Positions 12,301 through 23,188 of a DNA stretch of 64,000 nt are shown here, piece by piece. Each line of letters begins with the position of its first letter. Within the stretch, counting starts at the first letter, position 1. Origin of the DNA: Daphnia pulex (Eukaryota > Arthropoda > Branchiopoda > Diplostraca > Daphniidae); assembly GCF_021134715.1 (NCBI RefSeq), contig NC_060020.1, positions 4,712,001 through 4,776,000 of the forward strand. Direction: 5' to 3'. The notes beneath the pieces are model-generated. The model saw nothing but the letters and a program-made list of their open reading frames with translations, was not told where the DNA came from and made no database searches. The translations under genes and the position numbers were made by a program.

Positions 12301-13259
12301 ATTATGAACTTGGAAAATAATTTTAAAAGAAGTGTAACACAGAGTAATAATAAAATCATAGAAACTTTGGTTGCCTGTGGGCTATTCATGATAGCATGGC
12401 GGGACGCTTCCTTCTTGGACAACTGGTGAACCATCATGGCAGCATGAGATACGACAACTTGATCTTCATCGTTCAACAACTTGATCAGTTCGGGAATAGC
12501 TCTTGTAGCTAGATCAGCATCATCCTACCAACCCAAATATTATTACTTTAAGCAGTTCAAAATTTTGAATTTCAGCAATAATACCTGATAGTTGATCAAA
12601 TTAACAACGGCATGTTTCAACATTTGCGACGGTTCGGCTAAACGCTGAACAGCAGTTGGCTGTGTGGTATCAAACTGAGTAGATGGAATTTCCATTCCTT
12701 CATCCAGTGTCTCTGGAAACATGGCAGCACGAATACGCTGGGAGCGAGTCTGGTTTAACTGAGCATTCATGTCTGTAACAAAGTATTTGATTAAAACATA
12801 TACCGCAATAAGAATCAAAAATATTTTATTGTTTACCTTCAACTTGGTCTTGAGTATAACCAGCTGAATAGCCACTTGATCCACCCATGTTAAGCATGAC
12901 TCCTCCTTCAGAAGTATCCATATCATCATCACCACCTCTTCCAGAGAGTGATGGGGCCTAAGAAGTAAACATTTAGTTCGAAAGGTTACCTTCACTCGCA
13001 CAATTCACTCAATATTTACCTGAGTGGTTGCCCCACTTTGGATTCCTGAATCTCCTACATATCCAGGTTGCCCAACTCCTTGCCACATCAATGTATGTTC
13101 CTTAACGCTGGGCATAGGAAGATCAGCAGGGCTATTGCTAACATATTGCCCATGTGACACTATACATACAAATTAAAGAGTTATAATAGATTTAATGAAA
13201 AATTTTAATTTAAAAAAGCTCATACTTGGCCTCCCTTGTGCCTGCATCTGATAACTCAT
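9389..13259 (-). CDS. arm: Armadillo / beta-catenin, 847 aa, 16 coding exons
   Basis: Adherens-junction component (binds cadherin and alpha-catenin) and Wnt co-activator with TCF. Exons: 13259-13226, 13159-13020, 12957-12837, 12772-12585, 12524-12375, 12280-12126, 12039-11738, 11677-11529, 11444-11235, 11171-11039, 10977-10856, 10797-10627, 10567-10417, 10354-10203, 9885-9789, 9657-9389. The N-terminal degron DSGIQS lies at residues 48-53 with Thr57 after it (the GSK3/CK1 and beta-TrCP site). The alpha-catenin-binding segment follows, then about twelve armadillo repeats, for example [20 protein letters not shown] and [20 protein letters not shown]. The Met/Gly-rich tail ends in AAWYDTDL, a PDZ-binding end shared with fly and vertebrate proteins. 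Length matches fly Arm (843). One intron, 12374-12281, appears to use a GC donor. Otherwise intact and near-certain. Confidence 0.98.
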
Positions 13260-13607
13260 GATGCGGCTGTGTATCGACGACTTTGCGACGAGATAACCTT
13301 AAATAAAGAAACGAGGGTAAGAACCAGGGCTAACAAAGTGTCGCAACTATGATGAAGTAAACTGCGTGTTTGACTGTCACTTGAGATTTCGACACAGTAA
13401 AAAGCCATTCAAAAGTCGAGAAAATTGTTGTTTGCTTTCGAAAAACATTTTAAGTGTAATTTTAAACAATTTAAGGTCACATACCTTTGGAATTTCGATT
13501 TGGTGACAAGAGATTAACAGAGCCACACCTGCCACAATCAGAAAACAAGGACCTGCTTCGTTCTGAAGTACTGACGCGTCTAAAAAGCCCTTAAAGATGG
13601 CGGCCAT
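13256..13607 (-). other. Armadillo 5' leader with a possible spliced 54-codon upstream ORF
   Basis: On the minus strand an ATG at 13607 opens 41 codons (MAAIFKGFLDASVLQ...) up to a GTATGT donor after 13485. If joined to the acceptor before 13297, the frame continues for 13 codons ([13 protein letters not shown]) and stops at TGA 13258-13256, which overlaps the armadillo ATG as ATGA. The middle is hydrophobic (CFLIVAGVALLI), like one membrane segment. This is real only if transcription starts upstream of 13607 and this intron is used; neither can be shown here. It could be a translational control element, a micropeptide, or chance. Confidence 0.35.
13593..13607 (+). promoter_or_regulatory. YY1/Pleiohomeotic-like motif near the armadillo promoter
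   Basis: AAAGATGGCGGCCAT matches the YY1/Pho core AAnATGGCGGC, about 335 bp upstream of the armadillo start codon and inside the possible leader exon. Such sites cluster at transcription starts of constitutive genes. Orientation is opposite to armadillo transcription. Confidence 0.4.
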
Positions 13608-14714
13608 CAGCTTGAAACGGAACTATTTTTTTGGCGTTTTCTGTTTTTCTATGGTAAACCAATAAAACCAAAAACATTTAAATATAGCTTGAAATTACGT
13701 ATTTAATGTGTTTTATTCCAAAACAAAAAAAAATAATAAAACAAATATTTGTGGGAAAGTCCAATAATATTTTAGAATATTTTTTAAAATTTCTAGCGTA
13801 GGAATACATAGCTAGTTTCCCCTGCCCGTTTGTCCAGACGGAAAGAGTGGGAGGGGAATAAAAAAAAGTTTCAAGTTCGGAATGACTCACAAATACCATT
13901 GAACAAATGATAAAAAAAAGTGCATTGCTTCTCAAGCAGGTTTTTAACCTCTTCCTTTTTTAATTACCTAGATACAGCTATGTAATAAATAGGTTGGCAT
14001 TTCAGGGGTAGGGAGCCGTGGATTGCTGTCGATTGGCTAAAGAATAAATCGCCGCAATATGAAATTTCGGTTTTTGTACTTTTTTCCCGATATGCAGCAA
14101 TGAAAAAAACAAAAGTTCGCTTGCTCGCTTAAGATTACATTAACTTCTTCACCTTTTCCAAACTTTAAATGAAATTCATGTAATGACTTCAAGTATAATG
14201 TCAAGTAAAAGTGCCCCATAAATCACATACAAAGAGTGTGAAAGGAATCAAAAGTCTTCGTTACCATGCACACCTGCTTTTTTGTGTGCTAGGAACGACT
14301 TCAAACTTTTTTAACCCAAAGAGCTTCGACGGAAACTTAGTCGTTTGGCATTGTCAAAAATATCAACTCGTTTATTGAACAAAAAACGGACATATTAAGG
14401 CTGTCAAATTTCTCTGCAGGATGTGCCGTTTTTTTTTTTTTTTAATCTATTCTAGATCTAGTCCTTCGATACTTTATATTGACTTATTATTGCACCGCAA
14501 TGGTACCGATAGCTAATAAATTTCCCGGCTCATTTTACTGTTAAAGAGTCCAAAGTAACTTGTAACTTTACGATACCATTTTCTGCAACAATCGTCTTAA
14601 AAGATATTAAAGGTTATTGGTCAACACTATTTTCAGTGTATATTTCCAAATCATTTTCTTTACAAGGCTGAATTTATACAGCAACATTTTCAGTTTTGTT
14701 TTTGAATGGAAAGA
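13608..14714. other. Gap between armadillo promoter and NFS1 3' end
   Basis: About 1.1 kb of AT-rich sequence. The left part should hold upstream promoter sequence of armadillo; the right part is the NFS1 3' UTR. No open frame, repeat or RNA gene could be supported. Confidence 0.5.
14371..14376 (-). terminator. Likely NFS1 poly(A) signal AATAAA
   Basis: Minus-strand AATAAA about 340 bp downstream of the NFS1 stop codon in an AT-rich 3' UTR. Confidence 0.4.
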
Positions 14715-16786
14715 TTAGTGCTGCGTCCATTTGATACTTTTCAAATCAATCCCTTCTTGGACCATTTCCCAAAGAGGACTAAAAGTGGAGAAAAAACATA
14801 ATTAACATTTTTAGCAGAAATGAAGGAAGTTATTTGTCGGGGAATTCCAGACCCGGGTTACGGTTCGACTTCTTCGAATTCGGTATTTACCTCATTTCCC
14901 GAAGTTTGGTGACTTGATGAATACACTTTTGTGCGGTGTAATCAACCTCAGCTTCGGTGGTGAATCGCCCAATTCCAAATCGAATAGAAGAATGCGCCAA
15001 ATCTTCTTCAGCGCCAATGGCCCGCAAAACATATGAAGGTTCCAGCGATGCTGAGGTGCAAGCACTTCCGCTTGATAGTGCCACGTCTTATGTAATAAAA
15101 ACAAATATAGTTAAAAAGAAAGGTAGTGGAAGTTGCCTTTAAAGTTTACCTTTCAGGGCCATCAAAAGACTTTCTCCCTCGACGTAGGCGAAAGAAAGGT
15201 TAACACAACCTGGGTAGGAGTGTTCGGGATCTCCATTTCGTATGACGTGTGTTAAACTATGGCTAATCTGATCGATCAAGCGTTGGGATAGTTTACTGAT
15301 TCTGGCGTGATCATACTAAGAGACGATTTGGATCAATTTAGTGATATGTAGATAATACTACGCCATGAACTAAAACCTGAAGTTCTTGCTGAGCTATTTC
15401 ACATGCTGCGCCAATGCCGACTGTCAGCGGAGTAGGAACTGTTCCACTACGTATTCCTCGTTCCTGACCACCTCCGCTTTGCAGAGCTTCAATCCTAACC
15501 CGTGGTCGGCGTCTCACGTAAAGAGCACCAACACCTTTTGTTCAAGAAACGAGCGATGCAAAAAAAAAGTCAATTACATCGGAATAATAATAATCAAATA
15601 AATTGTAATTGATACCTTTAGGACCATAGATCTTATGTCCACTTATGGACATTAAATCAATTGACATCGATTCGACATCAATCGGAATTTTACCTACAGC
15701 TTGAGCTGCATCACAGTGGAAAAACACTTTAGCTTTTCGACACATAGCACCTAATGTTGAGAAAAATTTATGAATAGAAAAATAGACTCTACAATGTTTA
15801 AATTTTCAAACCAATTTCTGCTAATGGCTGTTTAACTCCAATTTCATTATTGACACCCATTATTGAAACCAACACAGTTGTAGGTCTGATTGCATTTTGA
15901 AGACTATTTAAGTCAATTAAGCCACTAGGAAGAACAGGAAGATAAGTTACTTCAAACCCTTCCCCCTCGAGAACGCGACAGGAATCGAGAACACATTTAT
16001 GTTCCTGAAAATCATCACAAAAACAAAATTTTTTTACTCAATACCATAAGGAAAAAAATAATGGTTATTTCATGTAATAGATCTTACTGTCTGTGTAGTG
16101 ATTATATGATTCTTTTTCATTTTGTAAAATCTTGCAACACCTTTAATTGCTATGTTGTTACTCTCTGTAGCACCAGATGTGAAAATAATTTCTTTTGGAT
16201 CTGCATTTATAAGCTTGGCAACTTGCTGAAATAGTATTTAAATAAACTTTAATTTGATGAGTATTCTTAATTGTAAAACATTTTCTTGTAAATCAACCTC
16301 ACGAGCTACTTCAACTGCCTTCTCACTTTCCCATCCATACGAGTGAGTTCTTGAATGAGGGTTGCCATAATAATTTGTCATGTAAGGAAGCATTGCATCT
16401 AATACCCTTGGATCCTAAAGTTAAATGGAGTAAATATATTTACATTCAAGAATGATACATTTTTGTTCATAGGCTATACTTACAACTGGAGTTGTGGCTT
16501 GAGCATCCAAATACAGTGGTCTCCCTTCACCTTCAAATTTACTGAAATCTTTGTCTATAATGAAGTTGAGATCACATATTAGCAAATAACTGATCATTAA
16601 GTGGAGTTATTATGTCTTACCCTTGATACCTGTCAGTGTACTGTATTTTCTTGATAGGGCAATGCATTTTGAAATAGGGAATTTTAATATATTTTGATGA
16701 AATGTCTTCTCTGTTAGCAAACTTTCTGCTTTTAAAGAAAATTGACATACAATCCAACGGTTTGATTTCGAAAAGTTACGAAACAT
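14715..16786 (-). CDS. NFS1: Mitochondrial cysteine desulfurase, 467 aa, ten exons
   Basis: PLP enzyme that takes sulfur from L-cysteine for iron-sulfur cluster assembly, working with ISD11, ACP and ISCU in the mitochondrial matrix. Exons: 16786-16621, 16554-16484, 16414-16298, 16225-16088, 16004-15812, 15750-15616, 15534-15377, 15315-15150, 15086-14891, 14778-14715. The first exon encodes a basic, Ser-rich leader typical of mitochondrial import. [20 protein letters not shown] marks the start of the fold; HCDAAQAVG and [10 protein letters not shown] hold PLP contacts, with the Schiff-base lysine at about residue 268. SSGSACTS carries the sulfur-accepting cysteine at about 391. The C-terminus [20 protein letters not shown] matches the animal enzymes. 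Length is close to human (457). It lies head-to-head with MRPL57. Confidence 0.98.
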
Positions 16787-17217
16787 TTTAAAAACTTCAA
16801 CAAATAAATTTTAGACAACAAATCGCAGAAGTGCAGAACCGTACAAATCAAGTGTATTTTGGTTATTGGTTATGAAACACATGGATTGCCTAAGGCTAGT
16901 AAAATGCGGCGTTGGACCTTTGTAAATAATAGAATCAAATATATTGTTTATTCTTTAAAAATTGACATTTTAGCAATTAATTTACTTTAAGTAAATTTAA
17001 AATGTTTTTATTGGTTTGTTTTTCGTTATATAACAATATCTGGATTCTGAGTTCTGAGTAGCGAAGCTGACAATGGTGTCAGATAAAACTACACGAGCGA
17101 AAGCAGTCGACGCTAAGTAAACAATCGAATCTAGGCTTTCAGTTTTTTAGTGATTTCAAGGTTCAAGCCTTATTTTAAAAGTTATATTTACTTAAAACAT
17201 TTGCAATACCAATTAGA
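16787..17217. promoter_or_regulatory. Bidirectional promoter of NFS1 and MRPL57
   Basis: Only 431 bp separate the divergent start codons of two nuclear genes for mitochondrial proteins. The stretch is AT rich and has no open frame or clear TATA box at a fitting position on either side. A shared promoter is inferred from the spacing. Confidence 0.55.
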
Positions 17218-17738
17218 ATGCGACTTTCAAGCATTTTATGTGGTTTCAGGAAAAAAATGCCGCCTGGGAATATTTGGGGAGGGTAATAAAATATATAATT
17301 ATGCCTGACCACAGACATGCTTAAATTGTGTTAATGTCCCTTACCGTTTACCCTCAGAAAATTATATGTTTAACTATATTGTTTTTATTAGAAAACATCG
17401 AATGGTTTATAAACATAATGAAGAAAATGGAGAACGACTAAGAAAAAGATTTGCCATTGAGGAACAAACCATGTTTTTTTTGAGACATTCATTCCTAACT
17501 CAGGTAGAAATCTATATATTTGTTTACCAAAAAAATGTGTTGATCTAGATAGCTTCATTCTAATTTTTCAAAATTTTCCTTTTAGGAAGAAGAAAGTGGC
17601 TTTTCAAAATCTTTGGGAAAACACGAAAAATGGCTGGCTGATAAGATTTACTTAAAACAAAGTAGACCATACAAACCTCATGTAACCCTTGAAGAACGCC
17701 TTGAAGGTCCTTTGATGGCTTCCAATAAGTGGGATTGA
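17218..17738 (+). CDS. MRPL57: Mitochondrial large ribosomal subunit protein mL63, 109 aa
   Basis: Three exons (17218-17282, 17392-17503, 17586-17738) join in frame with GT-AG introns. The product starts MRLSSILCGFRKK and contains GNIWGGKHR, then RLRKRFAIEEQTMFFLRHSFLTQEEESG. This parallels the vertebrate MRPL57 pattern (G-x-x-W-x-GKHR, then an IE-rich helix, then a T-x-E-x-E-x-G turn) and its length of about 102 residues. The basic hydrophobic start fits mitochondrial import. Role in the family: small structural protein of the mitoribosome large subunit. Assignment rests on motif order and size rather than high identity. The 3' end faces AIFM3, with 122 bp between stop codons; an ATTAAA near 17771 could be the poly(A) signal. 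Confidence 0.8.
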
Positions 17739-17860
17739 ATAACAGTTAATGTTCTTTTGTATTTAGTGAATTAAAACAGTAAAAATCAGATTTGTGTTCC
17801 TTTGTGTTGGTGAATGAAACAGCAAAAACAAATTAAATTTGTCCATCCAACCAATTTGAT

Positions 17861-20646
17861 TTATAAGTCTTGAAGTTTGGTGGTCCAGCCTTTAGGATCT
17901 TCAGAAATATCCTGCTTAAGCAGTGTCTTCCCTTCTCTTAACAAAGCAGCAAACTGAATTGCTAGGGGATCATAGTTGAGAGTGACAATAGCAAGAACAT
18001 TTTCTTGCTCACAGAGGAATGCAACGAATTTAAGGTTCTCTAGGTCGCCATGGATTACAACATCATCAAACTGTGGAGCGTAGCCACAGTAACGTACGCT
18101 TTTCCCAAACATAGAAGACCAAAAAAATGGAACAGTTGTTTTGTAGATTGGTTCCGATCGTCCCATAATAGTAAGAGCTGCGGAGAAAATCGTGAGAAAC
18201 AAACCTTCAATAATAATTTCAATCCGTCATTATTACCTGCAGTACGGCCGTGATGAAGCGCCATTTGCCAGTGCCCGATATTTACAAGTTTTCTGGTTTC
18301 ATTTTCTTCTTTTGCATGCAAAGGAAACGAAGCAATGTCTCCTACAGCGTAAACATCCCTGCAGTTGGTTCTCATATGCTAAGACAAATAAATTAAGCTA
18401 TAACCTACATACTCTAAAACTAGTAGTGAAAATTTACCTCGTCCACTGGTACGAAACCTCTACTATCGAGGACAATTTCAGAGTCTCGCAAGAATTCGGT
18501 GCTGGGTAAAACTCCTAGTCCAGCAACTAGAATGTCCGCTTTTAAAGTGCGGCCACATGTCAGGATCACTTCCGTTAACTTGCCCTCCTCGTCTCCGAGC
18601 AGTTCACCCACTTCGGAATCCATAATAAATTTAACGCCCTTCTCCTCATGCAATTGTTGTAGTCTTCTGCCAATTAGAGATCCTATAAAGTAATAGAATT
18701 ATTTCAACGCGCGTTTCTCAAATGCCTTAACGAATTTTTTAAACTTTATTTGAAAAGAAAAACAAATAAAAGCTCTTGCAGTTATCTCTTATCTGTCAAT
18801 TACCAAAAACGTGGGCAAATGGAGTGGAACTCCGTCCAACTACCGTGACGGAAGCGGCCTTGTCAACTAGATATGCGGCTACCTCCATTCCGATAAAAGA
18901 AGTTCCGACAATCACGACGGAAATCTGTTTGTTTAATCATTGGTTTAAATGTTGTAGCTTAATTATTATTATCTGTTCCAAGTATCCTTATTTAGATAAA
19001 ATTTAACAATTTTCTTCCTGAGTTACCTCTTTGTTGTTGGCAATTGTATGTATACGGTTTGCATCGTTGGGTGTCCGAAGTAGAAATACATTCGCTAGAT
19101 GGGTTCCTGGACAGGGGACTGGTCTTGGCCTGTTGTTTAATATATAAAATGAAAAGAAATACAAAAATATAAATAAATAAATAAAACGATAAAAGAAAAT
19201 TATAAAAGTGGATATCTAAAAGCAGTAGGCAAAACAGTAAATAGTAATAAAAACAATCTGCAATACATTACCTGCCTCCCGTTGCAACTACCAACGAAGA
19301 ATAATTTAAGATGACACCATTGCTGAGAAGCACAGACTTAGCTTCCACATCAACACCTTCAACGCTGTTCTCGAACATAAATTTGATGTCGCCTTTCTAA
19401 AATTGTGAAATTTAAAAAGCTTATTAATCTAAGCATGCATTCTGATGACTGTAGACTGCAAAAAATATTACCGAATAATACTCATTTGATCTCAAAGACA
19501 GAAGTTTTGCTTCTAAATTCATAGCCTTGCTCAATTTTGTGCGGTCGTAAGGGAGATGTTCATCCTTGGTCACGATAATTACTCGTCCTGTGAATCCTTC
19601 TTGTCTCAGGGTCTCAGCACAACTATGACCAGCAGCACCTTTTTGTTTCAATTTTCATTCAGATCAGTCAGGCTTGTAAAAATTATTAATGGGATGACAC
19701 ATTTTAAAAATCAAACTTGCTCAGCAATATTAATACCTGATCCAATAATTAATACAACTTCATTGCTGTCTTTAGAGGTCTTGCAGAGTGGCTTATGAGT
19801 TGATTCATTGCTAGTTTTGTTATTGATTTTGACTTTAACTTCATTAGTATTTGGATCAACATTAACAGTGTACACAGGAATAGGATCTAAGGCTGGGAAT
19901 TCTTCAATGTCACCTAGTTAAACCAGAGCATATGTATAAGAAGAAAAATTCAAATTTTAGATTTTAGATGATGACATATTATTATTATACCTGTTTTAGA
20001 ATTAAAACAAGCACCATGCCAAGGACAATAAACTTTTCCTTTGCAAAAAATGCCTGTAATTAAAGTTTTATGTTATTTTCAACATTACAGTATTGCTTGG
20101 AATTTCTTAATAAAGTTAATAAATTTTTAAATGCTTCATTTATAACCTGAACTTAATGGGGCACCAAAGTGAGTGCATTTAGCACCCATCGCATACACAT
20201 TTCCATTTTCTTTCACAACTAATATTTGCTTTTCTCCAGCTTCAAACACTTTCATTCTAGAATATAAAAGAATTCAATTCAGGAGGATTTAATTCATAAC
20301 CACTTGCTTTTTTTTTACTCATTTTCTTTTAAATCTTCAGTCAAGCATAATTTGTATTCTTCAACTGAAATTTGCTTATCAATTTCTCCATCTGCCAATG
20401 TTGGAATGGAATTATCTTGAGGGGCATCTTTCTTTGTATCTACTTTAATAAACAATAAGTCATATATTATTTCGAGAGTTTGCCTTATTCAGTCAAATAA
20501 CTAAAGAAAGTGTTACCTGACATTTTCTCAGCAACAGATGCCTTTGCAGGCACTGAATCAACTGTAGTTGCCCTACTTTCTACTTGTTGATTTTGCTGCT
20601 GCTGTTGAGGTTTCACTTTCGACGCTTTTGTGCAGTTTATACCCAT
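17861..20646 (-). CDS. AIFM3: AIFM3-like Rieske/FAD oxidoreductase, 606 aa, twelve exons
   Basis: Apoptosis-inducing factor 3 family (AIFL): an N-terminal Rieske [2Fe-2S] domain fused to an FAD/NADH disulfide-oxidoreductase fold. Exons: 20646-20517, 20439-20319, 20256-20147, 20053-19991, 19913-19737, 19638-19472, 19396-19272, 19129-19027, 18924-18804, 18682-18438, 18378-18237, 18177-17861. The start MGINCTKAS looks like a myristoylation site (Gly2) with a nearby cysteine. The Rieske ligands are visible in CTHFGAPL and CPWHGACF. The FAD site is IIGSGAAGHSCAETLRQEGF, followed by LPYDRTKLSK. The NADH site reads VIVGTSFIGMEVA, lacking the middle glycine of GxGxxG. AVGDIASFP and WSSMFGKSVRYCGY are family landmarks. 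Length matches human AIFM3 (605). Function in arthropods is poorly known. Confidence 0.96.
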
Positions 20647-23188
20647 TTTTCCTGCTACAAACGGAAACCACCGAAAACACAGAAAGATAAGAGAACACTG
20701 AACAGTTCACCACTAAGATGGATGCTTCACCTTTTATATCTTCCCCTCACTATCATTGATTCGTCCTTTATCATAGCCGATCCATTTTTTTTTAGTCAGA
20801 CGTCAAATAAGCCAATCAAGGAGTGAGTTGTTGTTAAATAGAGGGGCTCTGTCTCTACTGAAGCCATGAACAGCTACTGTTCAAAATTCGTTGGTGTCAC
20901 GCGCCTTCATTTTCATAAATAATATTGTGACACACTGACGAACAATGACTTGCATTGAAAACATTATCAATTCATTAACCCAAAAAACGCGGACGTCCTC
21001 TACGTGGTATCAGCGCCATCTGGAAGACGTTCCCTTGGTTACAGAGAAAAAGAGATGACGTCACTGCCCAGCAGTCAGTAGAGTGTAGACGTTTTTCGTT
21101 TAACAGTAAAATTCGGTTGCAGTGCCCCTATTGACGAGCTCCTGAAATCTCATTTTGCGTGGCGGTATGGTTCAAACGTCAGGTGCCTAGCTACTCCTGG
21201 ACACATCCGCTACCGTTTAAACTGAGGTAGCTATTTACTTTTTATTAAGTAAATTTCTTTCAAAATGATTTACACCATTAGTTTGAACCCTTTTTTAATC
21301 AAATTTTTGCCGCTGTGATGTCGTTTTCTTTAGTTTTATTCCTCAACGCGACTAGGTGGCGTTCGTTGAGGACCACCAATTCGCAAAAAAAACAATGGCC
21401 TTCTTTAATTGTGATAGTTTACCACGATGGAACGATTAAAGAAAATATATAGCATTAGCATTAGAAGCAATTTTATTTAAAAATAAGGCTCGCCGACAGC
21501 TCGAAGTAAGGACTTATGGATAAATTCATAATAGCTTATTTTCTGAAAGTAAGATGGATAACGTATTAAGTTCACTTGATTTTTTTTTGTGCTGCTTTAA
21601 TTTTACTGAAATTTCTTTAACCCTTTATTATACCAACATCATACGTACGTAGATTGGGACAGACTTTAAAGCTTAGCACTGATGTGCCCAAGCGTAATAA
21701 ACTCTGGTGCATCACGGAGGTCTCAATTCTTTGTGAAACCTTCTCATTCACAGCTCGCACGTAGCTATTGACGGATCTCTTAATCCACCAATCTGTCAAA
21801 TAAATCCAATTATTCGACGACAGCTTTCTTCAGGATGGACAGACATTTCATAAATTTTAGCCCAGCAAATTCACTTCGGAATTTTAAAAAATAATTTTAA
21901 CTCAAAAATATTATATTTAAGATGCTGATTTATTCACACACTATTTTTTTTTTTTGCATTCAAATGAACCTTGTTATAATCATCTTAGTTGTTATCGAAT
22001 ATTATACCAGAGTAGGACTTATTATCAGCGGCAGCCAAATAAAACTTGAAGTATTATAAGAGACAACAAAGTTGGACAACATTTAATCCGCACAAGCCTG
22101 TACAAAAGCCTAAGCGAAAGGGCGAAAACCTTGAATGCTGTTTCACTTAATCTATCAGGTTGGCAATACGAGACTACGGTGATTGACAATATAAGATTCA
22201 GCTGGCAGTCGGCTATTTTATATGAACCTACGGCGACGGCTATTCATTGCTGCTGATGCTGTTGCTCTGTCTGGTGTCTTTTCCATTTTCCATCCCCATG
22301 TAAAAAGGAAACCGACGTTGGCATCAAGAAGATTGCGCATCATGGACGGGATTCTCTAAAGAATAGAAAAGAAGAAGAAGAAGAAGAAAAAAAAATGTCT
22401 TGTCTGAAACTTGATCGGATGAAAAGCAACAAAGAGAAATAAAACTGCAGACTTTAATACTTTTCATTTCTTTTGTCGTCAAGGCAGCCACAACGCCACA
22501 ACACACAAGGCAATTCAAGAGTAGTTTTGTAAATAGACGTATATACTGTAAAAAAGCTATATACCCGGGACAGTTTGTCACGTATATATATATCGAAAAA
22601 AGAAAAACAAAAAACAAAAAAGAAATAAGACACACAGGACAAGCGTTTGTCCCTCATGTTGAGTATACATCATCATAATTGGTATAGCCGGTCTCTCACT
22701 TTCTCTCTATATAGTCTTTCTCTCGCTCTCTCTCTCTCTTTTCCCTCCCATTTCCCTTTCCAAAACCACCTCCCTTGATCCGCATGTGGGTATAAGGGGG
22801 GGAGGAGCAGGAGAAAAATAGAAGACCGGTTGCCACCGTCACTGATTCATTGTAACTGTGACGAGAGTCCGGAGCGGTAGGATATTTAGTCTATCTCTTC
22901 CAGCGCAGAACTCGCCAGTGCTCATCATTTGCTCCGAGTTGTACAGCAGCACATATTTCGTTTTGTAGGACTATACAGAAGAGAAGTGTTAACGCAATCA
23001 TCCGTCTGTGCTCTTCAATTTAATATCGCTCGCTAAAATTCGTTTTTACAGCTGTTGTAATCGCCATTGACACGCGATTTCGACATTTTTTTTGTATATG
23101 GTGAAATTCCAGTGCCAACCGTTATTTGATAAATTGTCGCTAAAACCGTCCAGTGTTTTGGAATTACAATTGGCCGTTGGTGTGTGAT
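20647..23188. promoter_or_regulatory. Divergent region between AIFM3 and the Ig/FN3 gene
   Basis: About 2.5 kb holding both promoters and 5' UTRs. AT-rich throughout, with a GAA run near 22372-22390 and a CT-rich block at about 22690-22740. Nothing coding or RNA-like was recognised. Sequence just before 23189 is likely the 5' UTR of the Ig/FN3 gene. Confidence 0.4.
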
